Shown: piece after piece, positions 45,560 to 57,114 of the stretch
How the letters are laid out: the number at the start of each line of letters is the position of its first letter
How positions within the stretch are numbered: the first letter of the stretch is position 1
Origin: Linum tenue
Lineage: Eukaryota > Streptophyta > Magnoliopsida > Malpighiales > Linaceae
Reading direction: 5' to 3'
DNA length: 64,000 nt
Assembly (NCBI GenBank): GCA_946122785.1
Contig: CAMGYJ010000007.1
Coordinates: 36,543,587-36,607,586, forward strand
Program-made: the position numbers and the translations under genes
Notes under the pieces: generated by a model
Seen by the model: only the letters and a program-made list of their open reading frames with translations
The model's database searches: none
Told to the model about the DNA's origin: nothing

Positions 45560-46028
45560 TAATGCTAAAAGCAATCTGCTGAGTTTGATGTTTCTTCAAA
45601 GTCATTCCTCAACAACCTCTCTATCCACTTTATAGCCGCTATTAGCTATTTTGCCATTATGTTATTGATGCTGTAAGGAATCTGCTAGTTTGATGTTTCT
45701 ATAAAGATCCTATTGTTCCTTTCTTTCCATATGCTCCAACAAATTGCATGTAGAAAACTTGGTTGCCCCATTTTTCCAGATTAGTTGGATTTTGTTGAGG
45801 CCAGTTGTTTATTACATGTGTAATATTTTATGTAGCCTACTTTGTATAAACAAATACTCGCAAGACATCCCAAACTTTGATCGCAAAGTTGTAGGCGAGA
45901 AAAATGTGACTAACATCTTCTTCAATTGCAGCACGAAAAACACATTTGCGGGGGGAAATCCACCCTCTCTTCTTTAGTGAATCATGAGTGAATATCTTAT
46001 GCCGATGGACTATCCGCAAATTGTGCAA
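45560..46028 (-). pseudogene. Inverted LINE 3' fragment: zinc-finger region of ORF2
   Basis: The - strand encodes ILTHDSLKKRGWI-like sequence (here IFTHDSLKKRGWISPRKCVF), then EEDVSHIFLAYNFAIKVWD and, after frame damage, HAICWSIWKERNNRIF (about 45755-45705). These are consecutive motifs of the C-terminal zinc-finger region of plant LINE ORF2. In the protein they follow closely on the end of the + strand fragment at 43683-45457, so the two appear to be one element with an inversion. Confidence 0.7.
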
Positions 46029-46054
46029 ACCTTGGTTGGTATCTCTGTTTTCAT

Positions 46055-46600
46055 AACCGGACCGGATGCTGAAACGGAAAAGTTAGTGGTTTAAGGGTTT
46101 ACCGGTTAACCGTTACAAAACCGTTGGTGAACCGTTGATAGAACCATTAATGATATATAACATATAAGACTTGTATATTACACTAATTTAAGAATGAAAT
46201 TATCATTGACCATAAACAAGTTCAAATTCATATCATCACGAAAATATCTAATAAATCGTTCCAACCATCTCACAAAAGAAACCATATTTTTTAATTCAAA
46301 TTAAAAATTACGGTTTTAGTTGGTAGTAAACAATGTAAAATCGACAATAAGGTTGAGGAAGCATATATAGAATTAATAATTATGATTTGATGGTCTTAGT
46401 TTATGTTAAAATATTTTTTGTGTTAAAATAGTGAACCAATGGACCAGTTAAACCGTGTCGGTTCATCTGATTTTATGTTGAACCGTGAAAACCCGTTTGG
46501 TCCATCAATAACCGTTCAAACAATGAACCGAACCGCTATCGTAACTGGTTTGACGGTTCTACTGGCCCGGCCGTTGATCCGGTTCGGTTCTTATAACAAG
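46055..46600. repeat. Candidate hAT-type MITE rich in AACCG/CGGTT motifs
   Basis: The ends are roughly inverted (ATAACCGGACCGGAT against ATAAGAACCGAACCGGAT), and both halves are packed with AACCG and CGGTT repeats around an AT-rich centre. No TSD could be fixed and there is no coding capacity. Confidence 0.4.
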
Positions 46601-47954
46601 GGTTGGTATAGATCCGTGCCATATACTCTTGAACAATAGATATTTCAGCTTCGTATTCTTTTACTTCACAAGGCACGTATACATTAATGCACGCTGAAGT
46701 TTTGGCAGGCTGCCACATCAACATATTAGGTCATGCAGAAAAGAACGAAGTAACAAGACTTTCAAGTATGTCAAATAATCTCTCCCTCCCCCTCTCAGCC
46801 TCACCTCTAAAAGAAATTTTGAAAGAAATTTCTTAAATTAAACCCTCACTAAAGGATTGAACGTAATCAGAGATCTTAGCAAGGGGGAAACAACAGTCGT
46901 CACCACTCTTGAAAAGACTTTTGTGACCATCCCATCGTCCGACCAACAAAATACCAAAAGGAGTTTGACTTAGACGACAAAACCAAGGGTATGGTTGTTC
47001 GAGGTTATAAAATATGAAGGCTAGCTCCATAAAAGTTCTAGATGTGTGACTTTTTGATGGTCAAAGAAGAGTAGAAGGTTATTATGAATGCTACATAACC
47101 TTTTATTAATTTAATCATCTAAAATTTATTAATTTATCATAATTAACTTAATTGACGGCACATGGAGAAATTTTTGACGGTAGATCAAATATAACAACTT
47201 GGACATCAATCAATAAGGAGATGGGATCTAGCAAGAAAAGGTTTTATAGCTTGCTCCAAAGCACCTAGCTAGAAAAAAGATACTTATACGTGTAGCATAA
47301 TTGCACATATACATACACAGGCACCGTTATTTACAAGAACACTTTGTTTTTTATATGTGATCTAATCAATAAACCAGTGAAAAAGGCAAAGTCCACTAGT
47401 CAACAGATAAATAAAACGCGGCGGGAAATGTTAAATTAAGTAAAAGTACGTTAAGTTGGTATTATAACCTACACGTAGCATAGGGTACGCATTCAGCACA
47501 TCTCCAAATTATATTATATGATTAATTAAACCTAAGCGAAAATTTTGAATGATGTACAAAAAATATTTATGCTTGAGGAATTTGAAGCATGGTTATTAAG
47601 AAGGGGATTAAAGTCTTACTAATTAGTCTACTTTCCAATTTTATTACAAATTTTACATGTAAATTCACGTATATTTAAAAATTGAGAGGCATATAACTCT
47701 CGGAATACAACATCCGTTCGTGCTTCGTCACTGGCTGTAGTTGGTGGCTGTGGTAACCGGTGGCCACATCAGCCTTACCTACTATTGCATATTTCACGCC
47801 CTCTTTAACAACATAATTTCTAATGGTAAGAGAGTGTTATAAGATTCATAATAACATTTTCTAATAACTCGAGTTATTGAGACCAATTAGTTTATGACTT
47901 GATATCATAGTTGGACCAAGTGGCCGTGTGTTCAAATCTCCACGAACTCCAATA
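46601..47954. other. Intergenic, nothing recognised
   Basis: I saw no coding sequence, RNA gene or element end in this 1.35-kb stretch, which lies downstream of the SWEET pseudogene. Confidence 0.5.
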
Positions 47955-48456
47955 TTAACAGTTGATTAAAACACTAGCGTCATTTAAGTCCTCGTCATCG
48001 TGTTTCTCGCCTCCACACACCAGCACTTCATCGCGATCACTCACCGGCAAGTGGCACGGAGCGGCAGCACGGATGTCGTCGATGTTGTCGTTATGGTTAT
48101 TGTTATGATTAATGGCAATGATTAGTTTGATGTTTTGATGGGGAAGTTTGGTGTCTGATTTGGAACTCACGGGCATGGTCTTCATGTTCTTGTACACCAC
48201 GTAAATTATCATTTGCAGAACGCCATTGCTAAGCACACTTTCCATTATTATATTATGAATGAAAAAGAAACAAACGCTGGGTGATAGCGACACGCCGCCT
48301 ATCAAATAGGTTTTTTCTTCATTTATATTATTTATTAAAAAATGAAATAAAGGGAACATGACCGGCGGAATCAGAAACGTACGGCAACATATATGTCCTT
48401 TAGGAAGACACCGCAAAAAAAAGCCACAAATAATGGTGCTAAGAGTGAGGAAGAAT

Positions 48457-51061
48457 TTTTTTTTTTACAGGAAAATCATCTTTTATTCCAACACCAATAG
48501 GGGAAACAAGGTTACATCGTCAAAGGAAATCTGAAATTAGGTCAAAAATACTAATTCAGTCATCAGGGAGCGACGATCTAGCAAGAGACCGTGCCACCCA
48601 ATCGGCTCTAACAATAATTTTACGTGAAACCGCCATGACCTTCACTTGAGGGTTCGCTCACAGGATTGCGATCATTGATCCAATACCAGCTGCTCCCCGC
48701 CATGGCCAACTTCTCGGATCTTGCTTCAGAGCATTGACTAACACTTGGCAGTCGGATTGGACAATACAATCAGAACCATATTCTTGAGCTAATTTGAGAC
48801 CTTCCAGAAGAGCTTTTGTTTCAGCCTCGATCGGAGTGGAACAAAGGAGGGTATCAGCTCACCCATCACACACTTGTCCATGGTGGTTAAGGACCACGAC
48901 ACCATAAGCCGCCGGCTGGGAGTCGCTTATGAACGACCCATCACAGTGAATCACCAAATGGTGATTGCTTGGCGGTGGAGAAGAGAGTGAGTGGGATCCC
49001 CTGAGCTGAGGAGCAGGAGAGACTAAGGGGGGAGTCCTCGGACACGTCGTCCATTCCATGAAATCCTTATATGTTTTCACAATAACGTTCGGATGCCAAG
49101 GGATCCGATTCTTGAAGACACAATCGTTCCTCGCCTTCCAAATATTCCAGCATAAGAAGATAATATGGGTCAGGGCTCCTGGTTGGATAGCGTCCTTGAG
49201 GTAGTAGAGCCAGTCAAGGAAAGCTGTAGCTTGAGCCGGAAGTGGAATGTTGGAAAAAATGGCGTTCCACGCTTCCTTTGCATGGTTACAAGAGAAGAGG
49301 CAGTGGAAGAGTGACTCGATGGGGCACTGGCACACTTGACACGTTGAGTTGGGGGAGCATTTTCTGTGGAAAAGTCTCTCTTTTGTTGCAAGTCCATTCT
49401 TGGAACACCTCCAGACGAAAAACTTGAGCTTAGGTGGGATATCTAAATTCCACATCCATTTCCATTTTGCTACATTGTCCATCGTTTGTGGTTCCGTCGA
49501 AGACAGGTGAACCGCATGATAAGCCGACTTAACCGTGAAATTACCCTTTTCATTCAGTCTCCATGCCCAGAAGTCATCAGAGTCTTCTTCCCCAATCGGG
49601 ATCCTTAGTATAGCTTCCATTTCAGAGTTTGAGACATGTCCCTCAATATGCTCTTTATTCCACTTCCTCTCCTCTGGATCAATCCAAGAATTGACTCTCA
49701 TGTGGTTTTGTGGGCCACTCCGAATGTATGCTTTGGGGAGGGAAGGGATCCAAGGGTCTTGATCAATCCAGGTAGCCTTACCCGATCCAATCACTCTAAT
49801 AGTACCCAGATCAATAACTTTTTTGGATTCCCATATACTAGCCCAGATCCAAGAGGGTTTACTTCCTTTTCTAGCCGACAGGAAATTACCTCTAGGAAAG
49901 TAGAGTCCTTTGAGGAGGCGACTCCAAAGGGAATCAGGAGAAGTGAGAAGCCTCCAAGCTTGTTTGGCCAGGAGTGCCAGATTTAAATCTCTAAAACTGC
50001 GGAACCCCAAACCTCCTTCTGACTTTGGTGTACACAGAATCTCCTGTCTACACCAGTGAAGATTGCTCTTCTACATTGAGCCTGACCAGAAAAAGTTGCT
50101 GAGAAGTGAATCCATTTTCTTGGTAAGGGATACTGGTAGAAGGAATAGGCACATGATGTAAGATGGGATAGCTTGAATAACAAACTTGAGAAGAATTTCC
50201 TTTCCTCCATGAGAAAGAAGAAGGCTTTTCCAAGATTCCCCCATCTTTTCCATCCTCTGGATAAGGAATTGGAATGTCTCTTTCTTGGAGTTTCCCCACT
50301 CAGTCGGGACTCCCAGGTACTTAGAGTGGCAGTTAGAGGGAGCAAACCCAATGTGTGAGATAATGTCATTCTTATCCTCAATGGGAACGTTGGCACTGAA
50401 GAAAATAGATGATTTGTTGGTGTTGACCTCTTGCCCGGTGATCGATCCATAATCATTGATGAGGTCCAAAATCCTTCCAGCTTCTTGAATACTGGCTTTC
50501 CCAAAAATGACTGTGTCATCCGCGAAGAGGCAGTGTGTGAGGGTGGGGCATCTAGCGTTAAGCTTTATACCCCTAATCTGGTTATCCATCACTGCCTTCT
50601 CCACAAGAAAAGTGAGAGCATTAGACATTAGGATGAAAAGGAAAGGGGATAGAGGATCTCCTTGTCTAATGCCTATAGAAGGACAAAAAGTCTCTGTGGC
50701 TTCACCATTGAACAACACTGAGAACCTAACTGTTCGAATGCAAGTGCTAACCCATCTGCACCACTTTTCATCAAAACCATACCTCCTAAGCAGAGTTTCC
50801 AGACATTCCCAATCAACCATGTCGTAAGCCTTCTTCATATCCAGTTTTAGCATCAAATCTCTTTTGTTCCCCTGTTTGTGGTTCTTAAAATGATGAAGAG
50901 TTTCGTGGACAACAATAATATTATCCTGGATGAGGCGACCTCCTGTGAAAGCTGTTTGGAGCTCTGAGACAAGGGAGGGGGTCCATTTCTTCAAACGTGT
51001 AGCCATGATTTTTGTGATGATCTTGTACCTGAAGTTGCAGCAACTGATAGGACGAAATGAT
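48457..51061 (-). mobile_element. 5'-truncated LINE inserted in the SWEET pseudogene
   Basis: 2605 bp on the - strand, beginning within RT and ending in a poly(A) tail (a T-run at 48456-48466 on the + strand). A 7-bp target duplication, GAAGAAT, flanks it (48450-48456 and 51062-51068), with one base ambiguous next to the poly(A). Target-primed insertion with 5' truncation explains the structure. Confidence 0.88.
48859..51061 (-). pseudogene. LINE ORF2: RT, zinc finger and RNase H start
   Basis: One frame runs from SSSFRPISCCNFRYKIITKI through FTGGRLIQDNIIVVHETLHH, LDMKKAYDMVDWE, GIRQGDPLSPFLFILMSNAL and CLFADDTVIF (50530) to FFWSGSM. It meets a single TAG at 50071-50073 and continues in the same frame at 50010 with GFRSFRDLNLALLAKQAWRL, PPKLKFFVWRC, a CQVCQCPIESLFHCLF zinc-binding segment and the RNase H start HLVIHCDGSFIS, stopping at 48859. 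RNase H sequence goes on past that stop to about 48660. This is the best-preserved LINE RT in the window. Confidence 0.92.
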
Positions 51062-51235
51062 GAAGAATGAATGGTAGAAAGCATGAACTCCATGCTCCTT
51101 GTTCATTTAACAATTCTCTCCAAATTAGGGGTGGTATGCTCCATGAATTTTATAATGGACTTGTTGACATAAGACTATTATTTACTTATTGCATTTGATT
51201 ATGAATTGAATTTATTTAATTAGATCATCAATTTA

Positions 51236-51465
51236 TAGGCATGCTCAAAATCTCATCTCTTGACATGGGATTTGCAAGTTGGTGAAATCCACAAATTTGG
51301 ATCCTCAAACTTCGTAGATACAACGCATTTAATTCCAACAAATTTCAAGCAAACAATGATTTTGTGCTATGTCCACGATGAATTAGATTTAAAACGTATA
51401 TCCTTCATCTAAATCCAATATGCAAAAATAAAAATCATGAAGCAAACGGGGCTAAAGCTAATATA
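51236..51465 (-). repeat. Candidate MITE, related to 24415-24762
   Basis: On the - strand it starts CCCCGTTTGCTTCATGATTT and contains AAAATCATTGTTTGCTTGAAATTTG, close to the motif inside 24415-24762. No clear TSD. Non-coding. Confidence 0.4.
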
Positions 51466-52068
51466 TAGTCAAAGCAATAATTACTTTCATTTTCAAAACT
51501 TAATCTAGAACGTACTCTAATTGGCTATTAAAGTAGCTAGGAATATGTGCCCATCAATAACTAAATCTGGACCATTCATTCAGAACATTCAGATGTAAGG
51601 GGTGGAGAATTAAATATATTTTTATTTTTTCCTTGTTTTTTTAATCGACTCATATCTTCTTCGTTTTAACTCGGATTTCAATTTTTTTGCACAGATGGAA
51701 CGAGTTCGTTGTGCTCTACAAAATGAGATCCATTTTCAATATTTTTTTTAGGAAAAACAAGTTCTTGTCTCTTGGTACCAACTGCATATCATATGGTATC
51801 TTCTTCAATTTTAATTCGCTTTTGAAAATCTTTGCACAAAAGGAACGAGTTCATCATGATCTATTTGATCTACAAATTTCTGGGTGAAAAAAGTACAGGA
51901 CCAAAAAATACCACACAATACCACCCTGGTACGGGGTGGTATCTTGTGGTACACAATGTTAAAAGTCGTAAATGACAGTTAATATACTTACTATAATGTA
52001 TTCAACCATCCTACAGTCTTGGTTTGTTCATATCACCATGGTACGCTTTTTATACCATAGGTATGCTC
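51466..52068. other. Spacer with short palindromes, no gene seen
   Basis: Nothing coding. Near 51915-51945 TACCACCCTGGTACGGGGTGGTA forms a short dyad. The left boundary of the retroelement debris that follows could not be placed. Confidence 0.4.
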
Positions 52069-53270
52069 TTATTTCAATACCACATGGTAGAACTGATCTT
52101 GGTGATTCATAAGTTGCTGGAACTGATCGTGGTGATCCATAAGTTGCTGGTTCTGTAGACCCAAGTCACCCAATTGCTGAAACTGGAGCCCATCTACTAG
52201 AACTGGTCGATAAAGAACTCCATCAATAGAACAGAGGGACCGGAGGAGGACTCGCCTCACTCGGGTCACCATCATGAAGGAAGATCCCCAGGTGGGGACA
52301 TCTCGGGCTCCATGTCAACATCATCATCCTCGTCATCATCATCATCCTCCTCCTCGGACTCCTCATCATCATCATCATCCTCGGACTCCACATCATCATC
52401 AGTACCCGCTCCAGCATCAGGCAACATGGAAAGATCATCCACCTACTCTCGACCATCAGCTGAAGTCCAGATAAAGGCATGGAAGAGGATGGTCCGCCTG
52501 AGTGGGTTTGAGCCTAACTGAGCAGAAGCGTCAGTCAAACCCCGGAAGTCCACATCAAAGGGTCGAGCCAGACGGGTGACCAGGGGACCACAATAGAGAA
52601 AGTTCGGCTTAGCGTGGCACTTGGTGAAGGTCTTCGTCACGACAGAACCGAGGTGCAGGTTATAGTCCGGATCCTGCATAGCAAACATGCATTAGAGCAG
52701 CACTTGGTGGGCTTATGCAAGGCATTGGCATTGGGGATCACAGAGCGAGTGAGAAGGAGGTTGAGGATGTGCCACTGAGGTCAAAGGGTGGTGACATTGG
52801 TCTGCCTGGCCTAGAAATGCTACTGACGAGCCTCCTGGCGGCAAATCGAATGGTTGAGCTCACGGACTGTGAACTCAAATTGGTCAGCTGCCTCATTAAT
52901 ACCGTACTAGGGCGGGTAGACGATGCCAAATGCTCGAGCAAGGCCAGTCATGCTCATCATCCTCTCGACCCCGCCCAGCTAGAAGGTAATAGCATCGTGT
53001 CGGTCGGTAGGCGTCGTAGACCGGAAGGAGTAGGTGGTGTAGAACTCCCACACTAACTCCTTGTAAGTAGGCTCCTGAACAGATAGGAGAGTGAGCCAAT
53101 CTTCGTGACCAATCCCGACGGCAATCTCAGGCGCAGTGGAGCACCCGAAAAATATCAAAGTCGAGGTGACTGTGGGGCTCGAAGGAGCCATAAAGGACCC
53201 TCTGGAACTTCAACTAGGCCTCGATAGTGCGGGCCACATGAAGCAGATACCAGTGATTACGAGACATGAT
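52069..53270 (-). pseudogene. ATHILA ORF1-like protein remnant
   Basis: Several - strand frames read in order like the plant ATHILA ORF1 / putative plant transposon protein family: LTLLSVQEPTYKELVWEFYTTYSF (53110-53030), a middle part with frame damage, then FLYCGPLVTRLARPFDVDFRGL (52610-52550), an acidic Asp/Glu run (52410-52320) and a Gln-rich repeat with QFQQLMNHQDQF (52150-52080). Its function is unknown even in intact elements. Orientation matches the Athila pol remnant at 53950-57060, so it may be the env-position ORF of that element. Confidence 0.5.
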
Positions 53271-53630
53271 CCTGTAAAAGAGAATAGCCAAAGGTGGAAC
53301 CACGAGAAAAACCACATTAGAAACACAGGCAAGGGATAACAAATTCCACCACATCTAAGAACCACCTTAGCAAACAGTTAAGTTCAAAATAGTCACTTTG
53401 TAGTCACATATACAGGATATCTGCAAAGCAGACTGACGCAGATACAAGTGATTACGAGACATGATTCTGTAAAAGAGAATAGCCAAAGGTGGAACCACGA
53501 GAAAAACCACATTAGAAACACGGGCAAGGGATAACAAATTCCACCACATCTAAGAACCACCTTAGCAAACAGTTAAGTTCGAAATAGTCACTTTGTAGTC
53601 ACATATACAGGATATCTGCAAAGCAGACTA
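53243..53630. repeat. Tandem duplication, 195-bp period, two copies
   Basis: The segment starting GCAGATAC(C/A)AGTGATTAC at 53243 repeats at 53438 with only a few substitutions. It lies between the ORF1-like remnant and the RNase H remnant. Confidence 0.85.
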
Positions 53631-53949
53631 ATTTTCTTGCACAAATCATGGCACAGATCGATAAAACAAGCCAATCATACATAAATTCTTTCTATCAGGC
53701 CACAAACAAACACATCCCTCGCCCTAAACTAGTTCAAACATGCCAAGAATTTCATGGTTCTCAAGCCTAACATCTACAGTCCGATTTTCCAAAAATAGGC
53801 AAGAAAGCACAAGGCATAAACCTGGAAACACAAGGAGGAACGTAGAGGAAGGTGAGGGGAGGGAGAGGGACCAAAAACAGTGCCGATAAAGTGGTCGGGG
53901 GCCTCACCGGAGTATAGATGGAGAAAGGTGGTGCAGTTTGTGGCAACAA

Positions 53950-54260
53950 AGGCCAGCAACGATGGAAGGTGGCAAAATTCGGTGTAGAGTGATCGGTGTA
54001 GACCACTACATGGACCAGGTATGGTCGGAACTTGTCGAAGGCATACACAACGATGAGCAACTCCTTCTCGGTGGTGATCTAGTTCTCCAATGCATCATTC
54101 AAGGTCTTCGGCTCATAGTAGATAGACTGGAAATTCTTGTCGCGTCTCTGACCTAGAACAGCTTTGACTGCGTAATCACTCGCATCGCACATAAGCTCGA
54201 ACGTAAGAGACTTATCAAGAGTCACCATGATGGGTGCATGGGTAAGCTTCCCCCTTCAAA
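53950..54260 (-). pseudogene. RNase H fragment, Athila remnant
   Basis: On the - strand, FELMCDASDYAVKAVLGQR, KTLNDALEN and ELLIVVYAFDKFRPYLV...VVYTDHS give the three conserved RNase H blocks with damage between them. Similarity stops at about 53950, where unrelated sequence begins; the integrase that should follow is absent. Confidence 0.75.
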
Positions 54261-54404
54261 GTCTCAAACGCAGCTGTGCACTCTGGACTGAAATAAAAGG
54301 TGCATCTTTCTCTAGTAGTTTGGTAAAGGGCAAGACGATGTTCGAAAAATCCTTAATAAATCGCTTGTAGAAGCCTGCATGGCCCAGAAAGGTGTGGATC
54401 CCCT

Positions 54405-55420
54405 TCACAAAAACGGGATAAGGCAGCTTGATGTCGTCTCAATCTTTGCACGATTTACCTCAATCCCCTGATTGGAGATCTTGTGCCCAAGCACAATCCC
54501 CTCATGAACCATGAAATGGCACTTCTCCCAACTGAGTGCCAAGTTCTTCTCCTCGCACCTATTCATGAGAAGTTCCAGGTTACGGAGACAATGAGTGAAG
54601 GAGTCTCCATAAACTGAGAAGTCGTCCATGAAGACTTCCATGATCTCTCTAACCAGTCAGTCTAAGATCACCATCATACACCGCTGGAAGATCGCCGGTG
54701 CATTGCTGATCGCAAATGGAATCCATCGGCATGCAAAAGTACCAAAGGGACAAGTGAATGTAGTCTTTGCATGATCCTCTAGTGTGATCGGAATCTGGAA
54801 GTACACGGACATGCCATCCAGGAAGTAGTAGAATTCATGTCTCTCCAACCTCTCCAGCATCTGATGGATGAAAGGAAGCAAGAAATGGTCCTTCTTGGTG
54901 GCGTCGTTCAGGCACCGGTAGTCGATGCAGACACGCTATCCGATCACACTCCGCATCAGGATCAGCTCATTCTTCTTGTTCGGGACCACAATCATCCCGC
55001 CTTTATTCGGGACCACCTCAGTGGGACTAACCCATTTGCTATCAGATATAGCAAAGATGATCCCGACATCCATCAGCTCCACAATCTCTACCCTTCCCAC
55101 TACCTACAAGTTAGGAGTCAACCTCTGTTGTGGCTGCCTGGCAGTGACATGCTTAACCTCATCCTCCATAAGAATTCTTTGGGAGCAGAAGGATGGGCTA
55201 ATGCCTCTGATGTCAGAATCTTCCATGCCATGGCCCGAGCGTATTTCTTAAGTAGAGCCACCAGAATGCTCTTTTGCTGGGGGGTCAGTTCTGAGCTGAA
55301 AATCACCGGGAGCTTATTCCTCTCTCGGAAAAAAGCATACTCTAGGTGAGAGTGGAGGGGCTTAAGCTCCAGCTCTGGTGGCTCCTCCAAGGATGCGGTG
55401 ATCCGGGGCAAGATAGAGAT
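54405..55420 (-). pseudogene. Reverse transcriptase fragment, Athila remnant
   Basis: Pieces in order on the - strand: PRITASLEEPPELELKPLHSHLEYAF (55411), a damaged WRVCIDYR-type region near 54935, FYYFLDGMSVYFQIPITLEDHAKTTFTCPFGTF (54830-54735), and MEVFMDDFSVYGDSFTHCL with an intact catalytic pair (54641). LALSWEKCHFMVHEGIVLGHKI precedes the end at 54405. Stops and frameshifts separate the pieces. Confidence 0.88.
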
Positions 55421-55489
55421 CGACTTAAACGGCTGCTCTCGCCCCTTGATTGCGGTGCCCTCGAGCTCCGCAAGCTGCTCCTCCAGCTA

Positions 55490-57060
55490 TAGCTCTTGTG
55501 ATGCCTGTTCCCTGGCAAAAGAAAATCCTCGAGGAAATAATTAAAACCCGCACTCGTGATGGCGAGTGCGGTCTCAAAATCGGAAACCACATCGCAGTAA
55601 TCTAAATCATCATGGAGCTGGGGGTGTTTCATGTTATAAGAAACAGAGAAGGTGGTTTGTCCACCCCTAGCAATCAAAATCAGTTTACCATCATTAACAT
55701 CAATAAGCGCCTTGGTGGTGGTGAGAAAAGGTCTACCCAAAATTATAGGCACATCCACATCCACATCCTCATTAATATCAAGAATAACAGAATCAACAAG
55801 ATATGAGAATAGCCCTAGTGCGAGTATCAAATCCTCTACAATACCCGTTGGATGCACAATAGATCTATCCACTAATTTTTTGCTCATCATAGTGTTACTA
55901 GGTTCACCTAGATTTAGCTTCTTAAAAAATTTGTATGGCATGACATTAATGCTAGCGGGTAAATCCGCCAAGGACTTTCGTAAATGTAAGCTACCTATCA
56001 TGCAAGGAATAGTAAAACTCCGTCGGTCGTTTCCCTTCTACAGTAGCTTGTTCTGCAGGATGGTAGAACACTCCTCATTGAGAATCACTGTCGATAGCTC
56101 CCCAAGCTTCCTCTTGTTGGTGAGGAGATCCTTCATAAACCTAGCGTACTTGGGCATCTTCGATAGTGCCCCAATGAAAGGCATACTGATGTTCACGTAC
56201 TTCAGCATTGCCATGAATTTGGCAAACTCAGTCTCTAGTCGGTCTTTGTGCAACTGAGTAGGGAAAGAAAGCTGAAGGACATACTCCTTCACTACTAGTT
56301 GTGGCTTAGGAGCAGGACCTCAATCTCCTTTTCCTTTTCTTCCTCATCTGCTGGAAGTGCTTAATCAAGTCTCTTCTCCTCCTGTCTAACCTGGACGGGT
56401 ATGTCAACAGTCACCTTCCTGCTCTTGGTTGTGATGGCACTCAATTTAGCATCCGGATCTGCAAGATTGGGAAGGGTATGACTAGGTAGAGTACTTAGAG
56501 CCCTCTGTGCCATAGCTTTAGCAATAATACAAAGCTGGGTCTGGATATCCTGCAGAATAGCCTGTATGTTCCTTTGGCTAGCCTCAAGCGCCAGGAATTT
56601 ACTTGAGGTCTTATCCATGAACTGCTCGATATTATTGAATTTGTGAGAACTGGAACTGGTAAGAGAACCCACCAAATTCGGCAATTCAGCCATCAGATCA
56701 TGTTTGGGCTCCTGCTGCTGTTGAAATTGCCTTGTTTAGGCTGGTATGGCGGTCTCTAGAAGTTCGATGGTCCCTGGGAGACTGATGGCTTATGATTACT
56801 GCCACCCCAAGAGAAGTTAGGACATTTGCGCCACTCCTCGTTATAGGTTTTGTTGTAAGAGTCGAAGCGCCTAACATTGCTGATGAAGTCCAGCTACTCT
56901 TGAGGTGTAGTAGACTCTCTCATTGCCTGACAGTCTTCTATAGTTTGATGGGAGCTCTCTCACCACTGGCAATGCATTGCCTGCTGCTGTCCTATCCCGG
57001 AAATCATCATTATGATCAATAGCTGAAATCAGCATAGAAATAACCTGCACCAACTCAAAT
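55490..57060 (-). pseudogene. Gag C-terminus and protease, Athila remnant
   Basis: On the - strand, a damaged knuckle and Gln-rich region (57000-56700) leads to a helical stretch (SHKFNNIEQFMDKTSSKFLALEASQRN, 56650-56570), FPTQLHKDRLETEFAKFMAMLK (56260-56200) and protease (KSLADLPASINVMPYKFFKKL, 55985-55925). The active site reads DLPAS, where the intact relative has DLGAS. LGRPFLTTTKALIDVNDGKL follows. It is the same lineage as the protein at 6754-9525, and most of the gag core is cut off at about 57060. Confidence 0.85.
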
Positions 57061-57114
57061 GTCTGGTGTCCAGAGCATGGATGTTGTATTACTTTTGATG
57101 CTTCCAGTTGTGTT

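Larger units (their letters stand above)
47955..51107 (-). pseudogene. SWEET pseudogene (last two exons), split by a LINE
   Basis: On the - strand, 51107-51069 encodes a match to the start of the penultimate SWEET exon (TRSMEFMLST) with a stop just before it. The exon resumes at 48449 after the LINE with FFLTLSTIICGF and, one base out of frame after an eight-T run, LKDIYVAV. After an intron the last exon (about 48240-47955) has GVLQMIIYVVYKNMKTMPV and an unrelated-looking tail. It matches the intact gene at 39146-40410 motif for motif. I found no earlier exons above 51107. Confidence 0.8.

Noticed and set aside
52274..52521. Ser-rich and His-rich low-complexity + strand frames
   Set aside because: They are opposite-strand readings of an Asp/Glu-rich run in the ORF1-like remnant.
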